From: UBA5018 sp044375975 | GTDB lineage: Bacteria > Cyanobacteriota > Cyanobacteriia > PCC-6307 > Cyanobiaceae | Reading direction: 5' to 3' | Assembly: GCA_044375975.1 (NCBI GenBank) | Contig: JBILLQ010000002.1 | Span: 1-64,000 of the forward strand | Length of the DNA: 64,000 nt | Position numbers and translations under genes: made by a program | Shown: positions 26,018 through 35,494 of the stretch, piece by piece | Position numbering within the stretch: the stretch's first letter is position 1 | How the letters are laid out: every line of letters starts with the position of its first letter | Notes under the pieces: model-generated | What the model was told of the DNA's origin: nothing | The model's input: the letters and a program-made list of their open reading frames with translations, nothing else | Database searches by the model: none

Positions 26018-27193
26018 CTAGGCACCCCCGAGCCAGGGGCTGTTCAGCAGCCGCTCACAATCGGCATCGCAGAGCGCCGCCAACTCGGCGGCGGGCCGGC
26101 CACTGAGCTCCCAGAGCAGGGCGAAACCGCCAGCCCCCACCCCCTCCTTCACATAGCCGCGCTCGTAGTCGCGCAGGGCCTGGCTGCGGCAGTGATCGAA
26201 GCGCAGCGACGCCACCGTCAGCTGGGCCCGCACCCGCCAGCGCTGGGAGATCAGGGCCAGCAGCTCGGCCAGATCGCTATGGGGCTCCTCCGCCAGCCAG
26301 GCGGTGGTGGCCACCACCGCCTGGCTGGCCAGCTGCTGGCGCTGGTCGGCGGGGGCCAGGGCCAGGGCTAGGGCCAGTACGGCGGCCATCTGGCTGCCAC
26401 CGGCGAGCAATACCGGCACCCCCCTGGCGCTGGCCTCCCAGGTGAGACCGGCCGCCAGGGCCTGCATCGGGTCGCCCACCGCCGCCAACACCGCCAATGG
26501 ATCGACGCCCCTGGCATCGATATCCAGGCAAGCGGCGGCCAAACCCTGGCGCGCCAGGCGACTTTTGAGTCCATGGGCGGGCTGGAGCAGGCTGCCACTC
26601 ACCAGTCCCTCCGCCGCCAGGCCCAGGCCCAACAACACCGCCAGGGCGGTACTGGTACCACCGGGCACACATTCCGCCAGCAACAGCGGTTCGTGCTGGG
26701 GCCATTGGCGGCCCCAGCTGCGGCCCCGCTCCAGCAGCGCCACCACCCGCTGGCGGCCCATGGCGGCACCGCTGGAGAGACAGGCCGCCGGGCCGACGGC
26801 CTCCGGCGGCGGCAGGCGCAGGTGGACGGTGGCCGGGGCGACGGCACAGCCCAGGTCCACCACCAGGGTGCGGGGCAATAAACCCAGCTGGCGCAGCACG
26901 CCATGGCCAATCAGCGCCGGACTCACCCCCGCCGGCAGGGGCGGCAAGGCATGGGGCCGCTGAGCCGCTGGACCGAGCAGCAACAACTCGGTGTCAGCGG
27001 CCGCCGTTAGGCGGCGTGAAACGGCTGTGGCGCCTGCGGCCGAGATGCCAGCCAGCTCAGCCGTAGCGGTGGCCGCCAACAGCAGCAGCGGCCGACAGCG
27101 AGACCAGTGGCACCGCCAAGCGCTTTGCCAGCTGCTCTGCTCCACCGGTTCATGGCCCATGCTGATGGCGCCAGCGCAGTTCAGCCAGAGCAA
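26018..27193 (-). CDS. CobT-like nicotinate-nucleotide phosphoribosyltransferase
   Basis: Relative of nicotinate-nucleotide-dimethylbenzimidazole phosphoribosyltransferase, which activates the lower base of cobamides. The 391-residue product has LLLAECVPGGTSTALAVLLGLGLAAEGLVSGS, the family's nucleotide/base-binding block, VLLAGGSQMAAVLALA, and GYVKEGVGAGGFALL near the end, where the family's catalytic Glu lies. It is the TIGR00303-type cyanobacterial variant. Alternative start at 27160. It overlaps the following solute-binding gene by a few bases if that gene's earlier ATG is used. Pseudocobalamin synthesis in picocyanobacteria makes the exact base uncertain. Confidence 0.85.
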   Translation of the reverse strand: MLWLNCAGAISMGHEPVEQSSWQSAWRCHWSRCRPLLLLAATATAELAGISAAGATAVSRRLTAAADTELLLLGPAAQRPHALPPLPAGVSPALIGHGVLRQLGLLPRTLVVDLGCAVAPATVHLRLPPPEAVGPAACLSSGAAMGRQRVVALLERGRSWGRQWPQHEPLLLAECVPGGTSTALAVLLGLGLAAEGLVSGSLLQPAHGLKSRLARQGLAAACLDIDARGVDPLAVLAAVGDPMQALAAGLTWEASARGVPVLLAGGSQMAAVLALALALAPADQRQQLASQAVVATTAWLAEEPHSDLAELLALISQRWRVRAQLTVASLRFDHCRSQALRDYERGYVKEGVGAGGFALLWELSGRPAAELAALCDADCERLLNSPWLGGA

Positions 27194-27222
27194 TTAACAC
27201 AGAGCAGTTAGGACAGTGCAGT

Positions 27223-27918
27223 TCAGAGCGGATCGAGGGCCACCAGGGCCCGCAGCAACTCCGGTGGTTCGCTGATCGGCGCCTGCAGGCGAGCAAAAAT
27301 CCAGTAGGCCACGGCATGGATGGCCAGCACCAAGATGGTGGCCTGGAACCACACCAGCGCCAGGGCCAGCAGTTGCACCTGGGCCAGCTCGGGCACCAGC
27401 CCCATACCTAAAAAATTGAGCAGGCGCTCCAGCAGGCCGGCCGCGGCGGTGGTGATCACCACCCAGAGATTTTCGCCCACCAGCAAAGAGAGCACCGCCA
27501 GCCGCACCAGGAACCCCGCCGCAGCGATCAGGCTGCCCAGGCCCCAACTCAGCCACCAGCTGAGGCGGCGCCGCCAACACCAACCCAGCCAGAGGGCCAG
27601 CAAGCCACTGGGGAACAGCACCATCGGCCCGCGGATCGGCCCCATCAGGGCCACCAACAACAGCACCGTCACCAGCACCCCCTCCACGGCGCAGCGCCAG
27701 CCGTAGCGCAACTGCAGCAGGGCCAGGGGCAGGGGCAGGGCGAGCCGGAACAGGAAACCGCCCACCGGCAAGTAGTAGAGCGCCACCCATAGCAGGGCAG
27801 TGGCCCCGGCCAGATAGGCGCTATCCATCAGCTGGTGGGCCTGCCGGGGGCTCAGCTGCCGCTCCGGCCGTGCGGGGCCAGGGGGATGACGCCGGCCACT
27901 GTCCGATGCAGGGTCCAT
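27223..27918 (-). CDS. DUF2232 membrane protein
   Basis: A 231-residue protein with an Arg/Pro-rich N-terminal stretch then about six membrane helices. It fits the DUF2232 pattern: ALLQLRYGWRCAVEGVLVTVLLLVALMGPIRGPMVLFPSGLLALWLGW and GVLERLLNF-like regions. Related cyanobacterial proteins resemble small-molecule transporter S components, but the link is not proven here. It sits in a leftward cluster from topA and is likely co-transcribed with cobT. Confidence 0.8.
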   Translation of the reverse strand: MDPASDSGRRHPPGPARPERQLSPRQAHQLMDSAYLAGATALLWVALYYLPVGGFLFRLALPLPLALLQLRYGWRCAVEGVLVTVLLLVALMGPIRGPMVLFPSGLLALWLGWCWRRRLSWWLSWGLGSLIAAAGFLVRLAVLSLLVGENLWVVITTAAAGLLERLLNFLGMGLVPELAQVQLLALALVWFQATILVLAIHAVAYWIFARLQAPISEPPELLRALVALDPL

Positions 27919-27934
27919 CAGGTTGCGGGGTGGA

Positions 27935-28540
27935 TCAGCGGGGGGGAGCGACGCTGGGGGAGGAGCTGGCGGGTTGGACCCGCTCGATCATCTCCACCTC
28001 AAAGCGCAGGCCAGCGGCACGCAGGGCCTGGGTGACCGACTCGGCTGGAGCGGCGGGATCGGTCAGGGGCAGCTTCAGCGTGATCCGATAGGGCACTGGC
28101 TGCAGGTTGGTGGCGGCAGCCGGGGGCTGCTTTGTTCCTGGCGCCTGCGGCGGGGAAACCCCGCCGGTTTTGCTGGCTGGCTTGGCGGCGCCATCGGCAC
28201 CCTGGCTAGCTCCCGATTGGCCCAGCGGCGGGGCTGGGGCAGCACCTGGAGCCGTGGGGGCCAACTTTTGGGCCTTGGTTGGAGCGCCATTGGTTGGAGC
28301 CCCAGTGTTTGGAGCCCCAGTGGCAGCGCCAGTGGTAGCCCCATTGGAAACGCCATTGGCGGCGCCAGGGGGAGTCGTGGGCGGGGGCGATGAGAAGCTG
28401 CCGCCGAGCCGATCACCAAAGGGAGTGCCGCTGCAACCAGCGAGCAGCCACGCCAGGCAGCCGGCCAGCAGGGGGCCAGCCAGGAGGGGGCCAGCCAGGA
28501 CCCAGGCCCCCTGCTGTCGCCTCAGCGGCTGGTCCATCAA
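27935..28540 (-). CDS. Pro/Ala-rich lipoprotein, unknown
   Basis: 201 residues with a hydrophobic N-terminus and a lipobox AWLLAGC, so likely a lipoprotein. The middle is low-complexity (Gly/Ala/Pro/Thr, NGAPT and TGA repeats). The C-terminal about 60 residues, from YRITLKLPLTDPAAPAESVTQALRAAGLRFEVEMIERV, look like a folded domain of unknown family. Its ATG overlaps the topA stop (ATGA), suggesting translation coupling. No role is assigned. Confidence 0.65.
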   Translation of the reverse strand: MMDQPLRRQQGAWVLAGPLLAGPLLAGCLAWLLAGCSGTPFGDRLGGSFSSPPPTTPPGAANGVSNGATTGAATGAPNTGAPTNGAPTKAQKLAPTAPGAAPAPPLGQSGASQGADGAAKPASKTGGVSPPQAPGTKQPPAAATNLQPVPYRITLKLPLTDPAAPAESVTQALRAAGLRFEVEMIERVQPASSSPSVAPPR

Positions 28541-31386
28541 CTGTCGGCGGCCCTGATCACCCGCACGGCGCTGGCCCGCAGGCGACCAGACTTGGTGGTG
28601 GCAGGCGCCTTGCGGGCCGGCGAAGGATCCGCTGCGGCCTTGGCTGGAGAAGTCTTGCCAGCGGCAGCTTTATTACCAGCAGCCTTTGAACCAGCAGCAG
28701 TCTTGGCACCAGCAGCAGCCTTGGCACCAGCAGCAGCCTTGGCACCAGCAGCAGTCTTGGCGCCAGATGCCTTGCTCCCGGCCTTGCCGCCGGCTTTACT
28801 GCCAGCAGCAGCCTTTCCGCCGGCAGCAGCCTTGGCCGCCAGCAGTTGCTGGGCCTCTTCGATGGTGATGGTGTCGGCGCTGGCGCCCTCGGGCAGGGAG
28901 GCATTCAGCTTGCCCTGCTTTACGTAAAGACCGTAGGGGCCATTGAACAGCTGGATCGCCTCCTCGGCCCCCTCGGGGATGCCCAGATCCTTGAGGGCGG
29001 TACGGCCGCCGCGGCCCCGCTTCGGTTCGGCGAGCAGCTCCAGGGCCCGGCTTAGATCGATGCTGAGCACGTCGTCCTCGCCCTTGAGCGAGCGGTAGGC
29101 CTTCTCGCCCTTGCCCTGGTGATGCACCACGTAGGGGCCAAAGCGACCCAGGCCCGCCTCGATGCGGCCACCGTCGGGATGATCGCCCAGCTGGCGGGGC
29201 AGGCGCAGCAACCCCAGGGCATCCTCGATGCTGAGCTCTTCGGGTTTGACCCCCTTGGGCAGGGAGGCGCGCTTGGGCTTGGGGTTGTCGTCGCTCACCT
29301 GGCCCCGCTGCAGGTAGGGGCCGTATTGGCCGAAGAGCAGGTAGATGGCCTCGCCGCTTTCCGGATCTTGACCCAGGGATTCCGGCCCCTCGGCCTTCTG
29401 GCGCAATAGCAACTCGGCCTTGTCGGCATCGAGATCGGCCGGGGTGATCTCCTGGGGCAGGGTCACCTTGAGCAGTTCTTCTGTGCCGTCATCGGCCAGG
29501 CGCTTGGCCTCCAGGTAGGCCCCGAAGCGACCGATGCGCACCACGCAGGGCAGCCCCTCCAACACCACGGTGCGGGAGGCGCCGGGGTCGATATCGCCCT
29601 CGCGCCGGGCCACCTGGTGCTCTAGGCCCTGGTCGCCCTTGAAAAACTGATCCAGGTAGGGCAGCCAGTCCACCTTGCCGGTGGAGATCTCATCGAGGGT
29701 GTTCTCCATGCGGGCGGTGAACCCCGTATCCACCAATTCCGGGAAGTACTCCTCCAGCAGCGCCGTCACCGCAAAGGCGGTGAAGCTGGGGGTGAGGGCG
29801 TTGGCCAGCAGGGTGGCGTAGCCCCGATCCACGATCGTGCCGATGATCGAGGCGTAGGTGGAGGGACGGCCAATGCCCTCCTTCTCCAGCATCTTCACCA
29901 GGGCGGCCTCGCTATAGCGGGCGGGGGGTTGGGTTTGGTGACCGAGGGCCTCCACCGCCAGGCAGCTGGGTTTATCGCCCTCGCTCAAGGCGGGCAGCAA
30001 CACCTCCTGGCCCTCCAGGGCGGCGTCGGGGTCGTCGGAGCCCTCCACATAGGCGCGGAAGAAGCCGGCGAAATCGATGCGCTTGCCGGTGGCGCGGAAA
30101 TTGGCGGTGCCCAGGCCGGCGGCGCTTGCCTGCAGGTCGACGCTGAGCATGGTGAGCTTGGCGTCGGCCATCTGGCTGGCCACGGTGCGCTTCCAGATCA
30201 GTTCGTAGAGGGCCAGATCGCGGCCATCGAGGCCGGTGGCCAAGGGATCGCGAAAGCTCTCGCCGGCGGGCCGGATCGCCTCGTGGGCCTCCTGGGCATT
30301 GCGGGCCTTGGTGGAGAACTGGCGCACCTGGGGGCTGAGGAAGGGCTTGCCGTATTTCTGCTCTACGCAGCTGCGGGCCGCCTGGATCGCCTGGTCGCTG
30401 AGGTGCACCGAGTCGGTGCGCATGTAGGTGATGAAGCCGCGCTCGTAGAGCCCCTGGGCGACGCGCATGGTGTCGCGGGCGGAGAGGCGCAACTTGCGGT
30501 TGGCCTCCTGCTGCAGGGTGCTGGTGGTGAAGGGCGCCACCGGCTTGCGCAGCGACGGCTTGGCTTCGACAGCCACGACGCTCCAGGGGGCCTGGCGCAG
30601 GGCCTGCTGCAGGGCGCCGGCCTCGGCCTCGCTCAGCAACCTGGCGCTACTGCCCGCCTTGAGCTTGCCGGTGGTTTCGTCGAAATCGGCACCGCCGGCG
30701 ATGCGCGAACCGTCCAGGTGGCTGAGCTTGGCCTCAAAGCGGCTGCCGGCCTGTTCCAACTGGGCCTTGAGATCCCAGTAGCTGCCGCTGTGGAAGGCGC
30801 GACGGGCCCGTTCGCGCTGCACCAACAGACGCACCGCCACCGACTGCACCCGGCCGGCGGAGAGGCCCCAGGCCACCTTTTTCCATAGCAGGGGCGAGAG
30901 GGTGTAGCCCACCAGGCGATCGAGGATGCGGCGCGTCTCCTGGGCATGCACCAATTCCATGTCCAGCTCCCTGGTCTGCTCCAGGGCGCGGCCGATGGCC
31001 TGGTTGGTGATCTCGTGGAACACCATGCGCTTGACGGGCACCTTGGGCGCCAGCAGCTGCAGCAGGTGCCAGCTGATGCTCTCGCCTTCGCGGTCTTCGT
31101 CCGTGGCCAGCAGCAGCTGATCGGCGCCCTTGAGGGCCTCCTTGAGCTCCTTGACCACTTTTTTCTTGTCCTTCGGCACCACGTAGAGGGGCTCGAAGCT
31201 GTTGTCTGTATTGACGCCGAGGTTGGCCCACTTTTCCGCCTTGTAGGCCGCGGGAATTTCGCTGGCGCTGTTGGGCAGATCGCGCACGTGGCCCATCGAT
31301 GCCTCGACGCGGAACTCCCGCGGCAGGAAACCGCGGATGGTGCGGGCCTTGGTGGGGCTCTCGACGATGACCAGGGTGTGGGCCAC
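28537..31386 (-). CDS. topA: DNA topoisomerase I
   Basis: Type IA topoisomerase relaxing negative supercoils. The TOPRIM domain has HTLVIVESPTKARTIRGFLP and LLLATDEDREGESISWHL. The active-site Tyr is in GFITYMRTDSVHLSD. Four shorter C-terminal repeats (FGQYGPYLQRG, LGRFGPYVVHHQ, FNGPYGLYVKQG) follow. The last about 95 residues are a Lys/Ala/Gly-rich tail with AAGAK/T-type repeats. GTG at 31386 (VAHTLVIVES) was chosen from family alignment memory; an ATG lies at 31425. Family-length plus tail. Confidence 0.95.
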   Translation of the reverse strand: MAHTLVIVESPTKARTIRGFLPREFRVEASMGHVRDLPNSASEIPAAYKAEKWANLGVNTDNSFEPLYVVPKDKKKVVKELKEALKGADQLLLATDEDREGESISWHLLQLLAPKVPVKRMVFHEITNQAIGRALEQTRELDMELVHAQETRRILDRLVGYTLSPLLWKKVAWGLSAGRVQSVAVRLLVQRERARRAFHSGSYWDLKAQLEQAGSRFEAKLSHLDGSRIAGGADFDETTGKLKAGSSARLLSEAEAGALQQALRQAPWSVVAVEAKPSLRKPVAPFTTSTLQQEANRKLRLSARDTMRVAQGLYERGFITYMRTDSVHLSDQAIQAARSCVEQKYGKPFLSPQVRQFSTKARNAQEAHEAIRPAGESFRDPLATGLDGRDLALYELIWKRTVASQMADAKLTMLSVDLQASAAGLGTANFRATGKRIDFAGFFRAYVEGSDDPDAALEGQEVLLPALSEGDKPSCLAVEALGHQTQPPARYSEAALVKMLEKEGIGRPSTYASIIGTIVDRGYATLLANALTPSFTAFAVTALLEEYFPELVDTGFTARMENTLDEISTGKVDWLPYLDQFFKGDQGLEHQVARREGDIDPGASRTVVLEGLPCVVRIGRFGAYLEAKRLADDGTEELLKVTLPQEITPADLDADKAELLLRQKAEGPESLGQDPESGEAIYLLFGQYGPYLQRGQVSDDNPKPKRASLPKGVKPEELSIEDALGLLRLPRQLGDHPDGGRIEAGLGRFGPYVVHHQGKGEKAYRSLKGEDDVLSIDLSRALELLAEPKRGRGGRTALKDLGIPEGAEEAIQLFNGPYGLYVKQGKLNASLPEGASADTITIEEAQQLLAAKAAAGGKAAAGSKAGGKAGSKASGAKTAAGAKAAAGAKAAAGAKTAAGSKAAGNKAAAGKTSPAKAAADPSPARKAPATTKSGRLRASAVRVIRAADS
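28674..28845. repeat. In-frame tandem repeats in the topA 3' end
   Basis: Units of about 15-18 bp (around CAGCAGCCTTGGCACCAG) repeat and encode AAGAK/AAAGAK-like peptides of the topoisomerase tail. Low-complexity basic tails of this kind can bind DNA non-specifically; whether this one does is not known. Confidence 0.8.
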
Positions 31387-31584
31387 GGGCTGGCGGACGT
31401 TCGCTCCCCTCTCTATCGCATCCACCGCCAGGGTTGAAACAAATGCTGCTGCTGGCAGCCCAGCTGAGAGCTCCTAAACCCAGCGGCAGCATGGCTACGA
31501 TCCTGCGAACTAATCCGCGCCGCCCTCAACGCTGTGATCGACGCCGTGATCGACGCTGGGCCAACCCTGCAAGGTTTTTTGCCA

Positions 31585-33159
31585 ATGCTGCTGGCAGACC
31601 TGGGGGGAGCTGGGCTGGGCATGCCGAGCATGGGCGATCTGAGCCTGCAGCTGAATGCCGGGGCGATCGCGCCAGAGGCGGCGGTGCTGTTGGCCCTGCT
31701 GATTTCGCTACTGGTGGACCTGGCGGGTGAAAAAGCGGCCAGCCGCTGGGTGCCGCCCATCTGTTACGGGGGGCTGGGCGCGGCCCTGGTGCTGCTGGCG
31801 CTGCAGTGGAACTCCCCCCTGGCGCCCTCCTTTTTTGGCGGTTTCCTGGCCGACAACCTGGCGGTGGCCTTCCGGGCCGTGGTGGCCGCATCCACCTTGA
31901 TCACCCTGCTGCTGAGCTGGCGCTATGTGGAGCGCAGCGGCACCCCGGTGGGCGAGTACGCAGCGATTCTGCTTGCCGCCACTGTGGGGGCAATGATTCT
32001 TTGCGGCTCCACCGATCTGGTGAGCATCTTTATTTCGTTGGAAACCCTATCGGTTTCCAGTTATTTGTTGGCGGGCTACATGAAGCGCGATGCCCGCAGT
32101 TCTGAAGCGGCGCTCAAATATTTATTGGTGGGCTCGGCGGCGGCGGCGGTATTTCTTTACGGCGCTTCCCTGCTTTACGGCATCACCGGCGGTGCCACAG
32201 ATCTGGCTTCGATCGCCGTGGCGCTGCAAACCAGTGCCAAGCCGGTGGCGGCGCTTTCGCTGGTGTTTGTGCTGGCCACGGTGGCCTTCAAAATCGCCGC
32301 TGTGCCCTTTCACCAATGGACTCCCGACGTCTACGAGGGCTCGCCCACCCCGGTGGTGGCATTTTTATCGGTGGGCTCCAAGGCGGCAGGTTTTGCTCTG
32401 GCCCTGCGCATTCTGGTGGGTTGCTTCGAGAGCTTCAACGAGCAGTGGAAGCTGCTGTTCACGGTGTTGGCGGTGCTGAGCATGGTGCTTGGCAACGTGG
32501 TGGCCTTGGCCCAAACCTCGATGAAGCGCATGCTGGCCTATAGCTCGATCGGCCAGGCTGGATTTGTGATGATCGGCATGGTTTGCGGCACCGAGGATGG
32601 CTTTGCGGCCATGGTGCTCTATATGGCGGCCTATTTATTTATGAATCTTGGCGCCTTTGCCTGCATCATTCTCTTCTCATTGCGCACCGGCTCAGATCGA
32701 ATTGCAGATTATGCCGGCCTCTACCAGAAGGATCCACTGATCACCCTGGGCCTCAGCCTTTGCCTGCTATCCCTGGGTGGAATTCCACCGATGCTGGGCT
32801 TCTTCGGCAAGATTTACCTGTTCTTTGCCGGCTGGGCTGACCACCAGTACCTGCTGGTAGTGGTGGGGCTAATCACCTCCGTAGTTTCGATCTACTACTA
32901 CATCTCTGTTATCAAGATGATGGTGGTGAAGGAGCCTCAGGAGGCATCTGATGTGGTAAAAGCCTATCCAGCTATCACCTGGAACCTGGCTGGTATGCCC
33001 TCTTTGCGCGCCGCCCTGGTGGGCTGTGTACTGGTAACAGCGGTGGGGGGAATACTATCCAATCCCCTATTTATCTGGGCCAGCAGCACCGTGGCCGGTA
33101 CGCCGATACTGCAACAGGCCATAGCCGCCTCCGGCGGCGGCGCAGCCGCATTGGGCTAA
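31585..33159 (+). CDS. ndhB: NAD(P)H-quinone oxidoreductase subunit 2
   Basis: Proton-pumping membrane subunit of NDH-1, used in respiration, cyclic electron flow and CO2 uptake. About 524 residues with 14 helices, including WTPDVYEGSPTPVVAFLSVGSKAAGFALALR, FVLATVAFKIAAVPFHQW (transport Lys/His), and LAYSSIGQAGFVMIGM. The ATG at 31585 (MLLADLGG) was picked from the usual length; other in-frame ATGs are at 31534, 31621 and 31630. It is divergent from topA, which begins about 200 bp to the left. Its stop is followed without a gap by the GTG of the ABC ATPase gene. Confidence 0.95.
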   Translation: MLLADLGGAGLGMPSMGDLSLQLNAGAIAPEAAVLLALLISLLVDLAGEKAASRWVPPICYGGLGAALVLLALQWNSPLAPSFFGGFLADNLAVAFRAVVAASTLITLLLSWRYVERSGTPVGEYAAILLAATVGAMILCGSTDLVSIFISLETLSVSSYLLAGYMKRDARSSEAALKYLLVGSAAAAVFLYGASLLYGITGGATDLASIAVALQTSAKPVAALSLVFVLATVAFKIAAVPFHQWTPDVYEGSPTPVVAFLSVGSKAAGFALALRILVGCFESFNEQWKLLFTVLAVLSMVLGNVVALAQTSMKRMLAYSSIGQAGFVMIGMVCGTEDGFAAMVLYMAAYLFMNLGAFACIILFSLRTGSDRIADYAGLYQKDPLITLGLSLCLLSLGGIPPMLGFFGKIYLFFAGWADHQYLLVVVGLITSVVSIYYYISVIKMMVVKEPQEASDVVKAYPAITWNLAGMPSLRAALVGCVLVTAVGGILSNPLFIWASSTVAGTPILQQAIAASGGGAAALG

Positions 33160-34014
33160 GTGGCGGCCCCAGCGGAATCAGTTCCCATCGAAACACCACT
33201 GGCAACAGAATCACCAACAGCATCACCAACAGTATCTACAACAGCATCACCAATAGCATCTACAACAGTATCGCCAATAGAATTAGTGTCAGCACAACCG
33301 CCCGTAGCCGAACTAATCCAAGTTTGCAAGTATTACGGCGATGGGGAGATGAGGGTTAAGGCCCTCGATGACCTGAGCCTCAAGGTTTACCGAGGTGAAT
33401 ATGTGGCTGTGATGGGGGCATCTGGATCGGGCAAGAGCACGGCCATGAGCATCCTGGGCTGCCTGGATCGGCCCAGCAGCGGCAGTTACCGGCTCAACGG
33501 CAGGGCGATCGAGAGCCTCAGCGACGACCAGCTGGCCCTACTGCGCAACCGCGACCTGGGCTTTGTGTTTCAGCAATTCCACCTGCTGCCCCAGCTCAGT
33601 GCCCTGGAGAACGTGATGCTGCCGATGGTGTACGCGGGCGTGCCCCTGTTGGAGCGGCGCCGGCGGGCGACCGAAGCCCTGGAGCGGGTGGGCCTGGCCC
33701 AGCGCCTGGCCAACAAACCAAATCAACTCTCCGGCGGCCAGCAACAGCGGGTGGCGATCGCCAGGGCGATTATCAACAACCCGGCGCTGCTGTTGGCCGA
33801 TGAACCCACCGGTGCCCTCGATTCCCGCACCACCTCTGAGGTGCTGGCCATTTTCGACGCCCTGCACCAGAGCGGCATCACCCTGGTGCTGGTGACCCAT
33901 GAACTGGAGGTGGCTTCGCGGGCTGAACGACTGGTGCAGTTCAAGGATGGCCAACTGCTTGCCGATCGGCGCCGCTCTGGCGCGGCGACTGGCGGAGATT
34001 GGCAGTTGGAGTGA
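33160..34014 (+). CDS. MacB/LolD-type ABC ATPase with repeat-rich N-terminus
   Basis: 284 residues. From about residue 50 it is a MacB/LolD/DevA-like ATPase: Walker A GASGSGKST, Q-loop FVFQQFHLLPQLS, signature NQLSGGQQQRVAIARAI, Walker B ALLLADEPTGALD and switch His VTHELEVASRA. The first about 45 residues are Ser/Thr/Pro-rich with ASPT-type repeats; the GTG at 33160 is therefore doubtful and a later GTG before AQPPVAELIQV may be real. No permease gene is adjacent on either side, so its partner is elsewhere. Confidence 0.85.
   Translation: MAAPAESVPIETPLATESPTASPTVSTTASPIASTTVSPIELVSAQPPVAELIQVCKYYGDGEMRVKALDDLSLKVYRGEYVAVMGASGSGKSTAMSILGCLDRPSSGSYRLNGRAIESLSDDQLALLRNRDLGFVFQQFHLLPQLSALENVMLPMVYAGVPLLERRRRATEALERVGLAQRLANKPNQLSGGQQQRVAIARAIINNPALLLADEPTGALDSRTTSEVLAIFDALHQSGITLVLVTHELEVASRAERLVQFKDGQLLADRRRSGAATGGDWQLE
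33205..33280. repeat. In-frame tandem repeat at the 5' end of the ABC ATPase gene
   Basis: Copies of a unit around CAACAGCATCACCAA (about 15 bp) with CTACAACAGTATC variants encode the Ser/Thr-rich N-terminal extension of the ATPase. The unit keeps the reading frame. Confidence 0.75.
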
Positions 34015-35002
34015 ACAGCTGCAACACCTCTGCACTAATTGCCTGGTCTTCTGCTGGAATCGGTTGGCGACTCAGCCGGGTTTCGCGCGGCAATTCGCCG
34101 TAGCGTTCCCGATAGGCTGCGGCGATGCGCCCAGAAGCCCGCAGTCCCACCGTCTGGCAGGCATTGGACACATCCTCGCCGTTTTGTAAGCGGCAGCGCA
34201 GCGCCTCAAGGCGCAATTCTTGCAGGGTTTGAATCGGCGTTAGGTGACATACCGCCTTAAAGGCAGACTGCAGGGTGCGCGCCGAGATGTGACAGGCCTG
34301 GCTGATCTGCTCGATGGTTAAGGGGCGACCTAGCTGCTGCTTCATGAAGCCAATCGCCCGCACCACGTGGTCGTGGGATGGATTATCGGCATCGAGGCTG
34401 CAGGCTTCCGAGCCCACCAAGCTCACCAAGCTGTTTTGCAGCAATAGCTCCAGGGAATTCACCAGGGCGGTGACCATGGGGGTAAGTGGCTGAACGGCCA
34501 GGGCCAGCAAGCGACTGCAACAGAGATGTAGCAGGGAGTGCTGGCTGGGCAGGGCGCTGGCCAGGCCAGACCAATCGGGATTGCCCAGGCCATGGGCCAA
34601 GGCCACACCGCGCAATTTGGTCAGTGAGCAGCTGAGCAGCAGCAGGTTGGCCTGGCCGCTGTGAACGGGCACCACGAGCCGATCCCCCGGCAGCAACACC
34701 CCCTCGTGGCGATGGCCCGGATGCAACTTGGAGCCGGTGTACTCCGGCCAGCTGAACTGGCCTTCTCTGCCCATTACCACCAATAGGCGATCCTTGGGCA
34801 CATGCAGGCTGAAACGGGACAGGTTTTCCAGCCCTAGATCTAACACACCCAGGCATCCCTGATGGCTAACCCCCTTAAGTAACGGGGTCTGGGCACCGGA
34901 TTTACTAAAAAAGTGTAGCTTAAACTGCCTAATCCAGAAATCTAAATCTTCGGGAGCTGGTAAGCCCTTGGGTCCTCCAGGTAACTTAATCAATTCAGCC
35001 AT
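33941..35002 (-). CDS. AraC-family transcriptional regulator
   Basis: 353 residues. The C-terminal about 110 residues form two helix-turn-helix motifs of AraC type (VRAIGFMKQQLGRPLTIEQISQACHISARTLQSAFK and TPIQTLQELRLEALRCRL, then SGRIAAAYRERYGELPRET). The N-terminal about 200 residues resemble an AraC-binding-like sensory domain. It is convergent with the ABC ATPase gene and overlaps its 3' end by 74 bp. Effector unknown. It faces the secretion region only at a distance, so a link is not supported. Confidence 0.88.
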   Translation of the reverse strand: MAELIKLPGGPKGLPAPEDLDFWIRQFKLHFFSKSGAQTPLLKGVSHQGCLGVLDLGLENLSRFSLHVPKDRLLVVMGREGQFSWPEYTGSKLHPGHRHEGVLLPGDRLVVPVHSGQANLLLLSCSLTKLRGVALAHGLGNPDWSGLASALPSQHSLLHLCCSRLLALAVQPLTPMVTALVNSLELLLQNSLVSLVGSEACSLDADNPSHDHVVRAIGFMKQQLGRPLTIEQISQACHISARTLQSAFKAVCHLTPIQTLQELRLEALRCRLQNGEDVSNACQTVGLRASGRIAAAYRERYGELPRETRLSRQPIPAEDQAISAEVLQLFTPTANLRQSPRQSGADRQAVGHP

Positions 35003-35494
35003 TTTGCCATGCTGGCGCAGTGGTAGGCGTAGAGGGGCTGGGAGTGGGACGCTAAATCAACTGGCAATTCCACCCTACAGAACGATCTGAAAAAAAACAA
35101 GCGGGTCAGGGTTGCCTAAAAATATGCTGATCTGGCAAGGGGGCGCTGCCTTGCCCCCCATCTAGCCAGGGCATCTGTTAAGCCTAGCCAGGCCCAGCCC
35201 AGCCAAGCCGTCTAGGTGGGCCATCTAGGTGGGCCGTTTAGGTGGAACGTGGTTCAAGCCAGATAACTGCCACCAGACCACTCGATGGGCTTTGCGAAAG
35301 CTTAGAGCCTTGCCAAACCCTAGGGCTTTGCCAAAGCTTAGGGCCTTGCAAACCCGAGGGCCCTGCCAAACCCGAGGGCCCTGCCAAACCCGAGGGCCTT
35401 GCCAACCTTAGGGCCCTGCCAAAACTGCCAGTAAAACCGCCGGGCCAAGCCCCAAGCCCCAGGCGCTAGCAGGCGACCAGGGCGGCCCATAAAA
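35003..35494. other. Gene-free spacer with tandem repeats
   Basis: No convincing gene was seen in this 490-bp stretch to the left of the RTX-like gene. It holds the promoter side of the AraC gene, a G-rich inverted repeat around 35137-35160 (7-bp arms), and an array of 18-bp units. Two short open frames here are translations of the array. Confidence 0.7.
35301..35425. repeat. 18-bp tandem repeat array
   Basis: About seven copies of an 18-bp unit (CCGAGGGCCCTGCCAAAC and CTTAGGGCC variants), the best conserved in the middle. The unit spacing is too short and too regular for a CRISPR array with spacers. Confidence 0.85.

Noticed and set aside
35301..35425. Possible CRISPR array
   Set aside because: Units of 18 bp repeat without spacers of unique sequence, and no cas genes are near.
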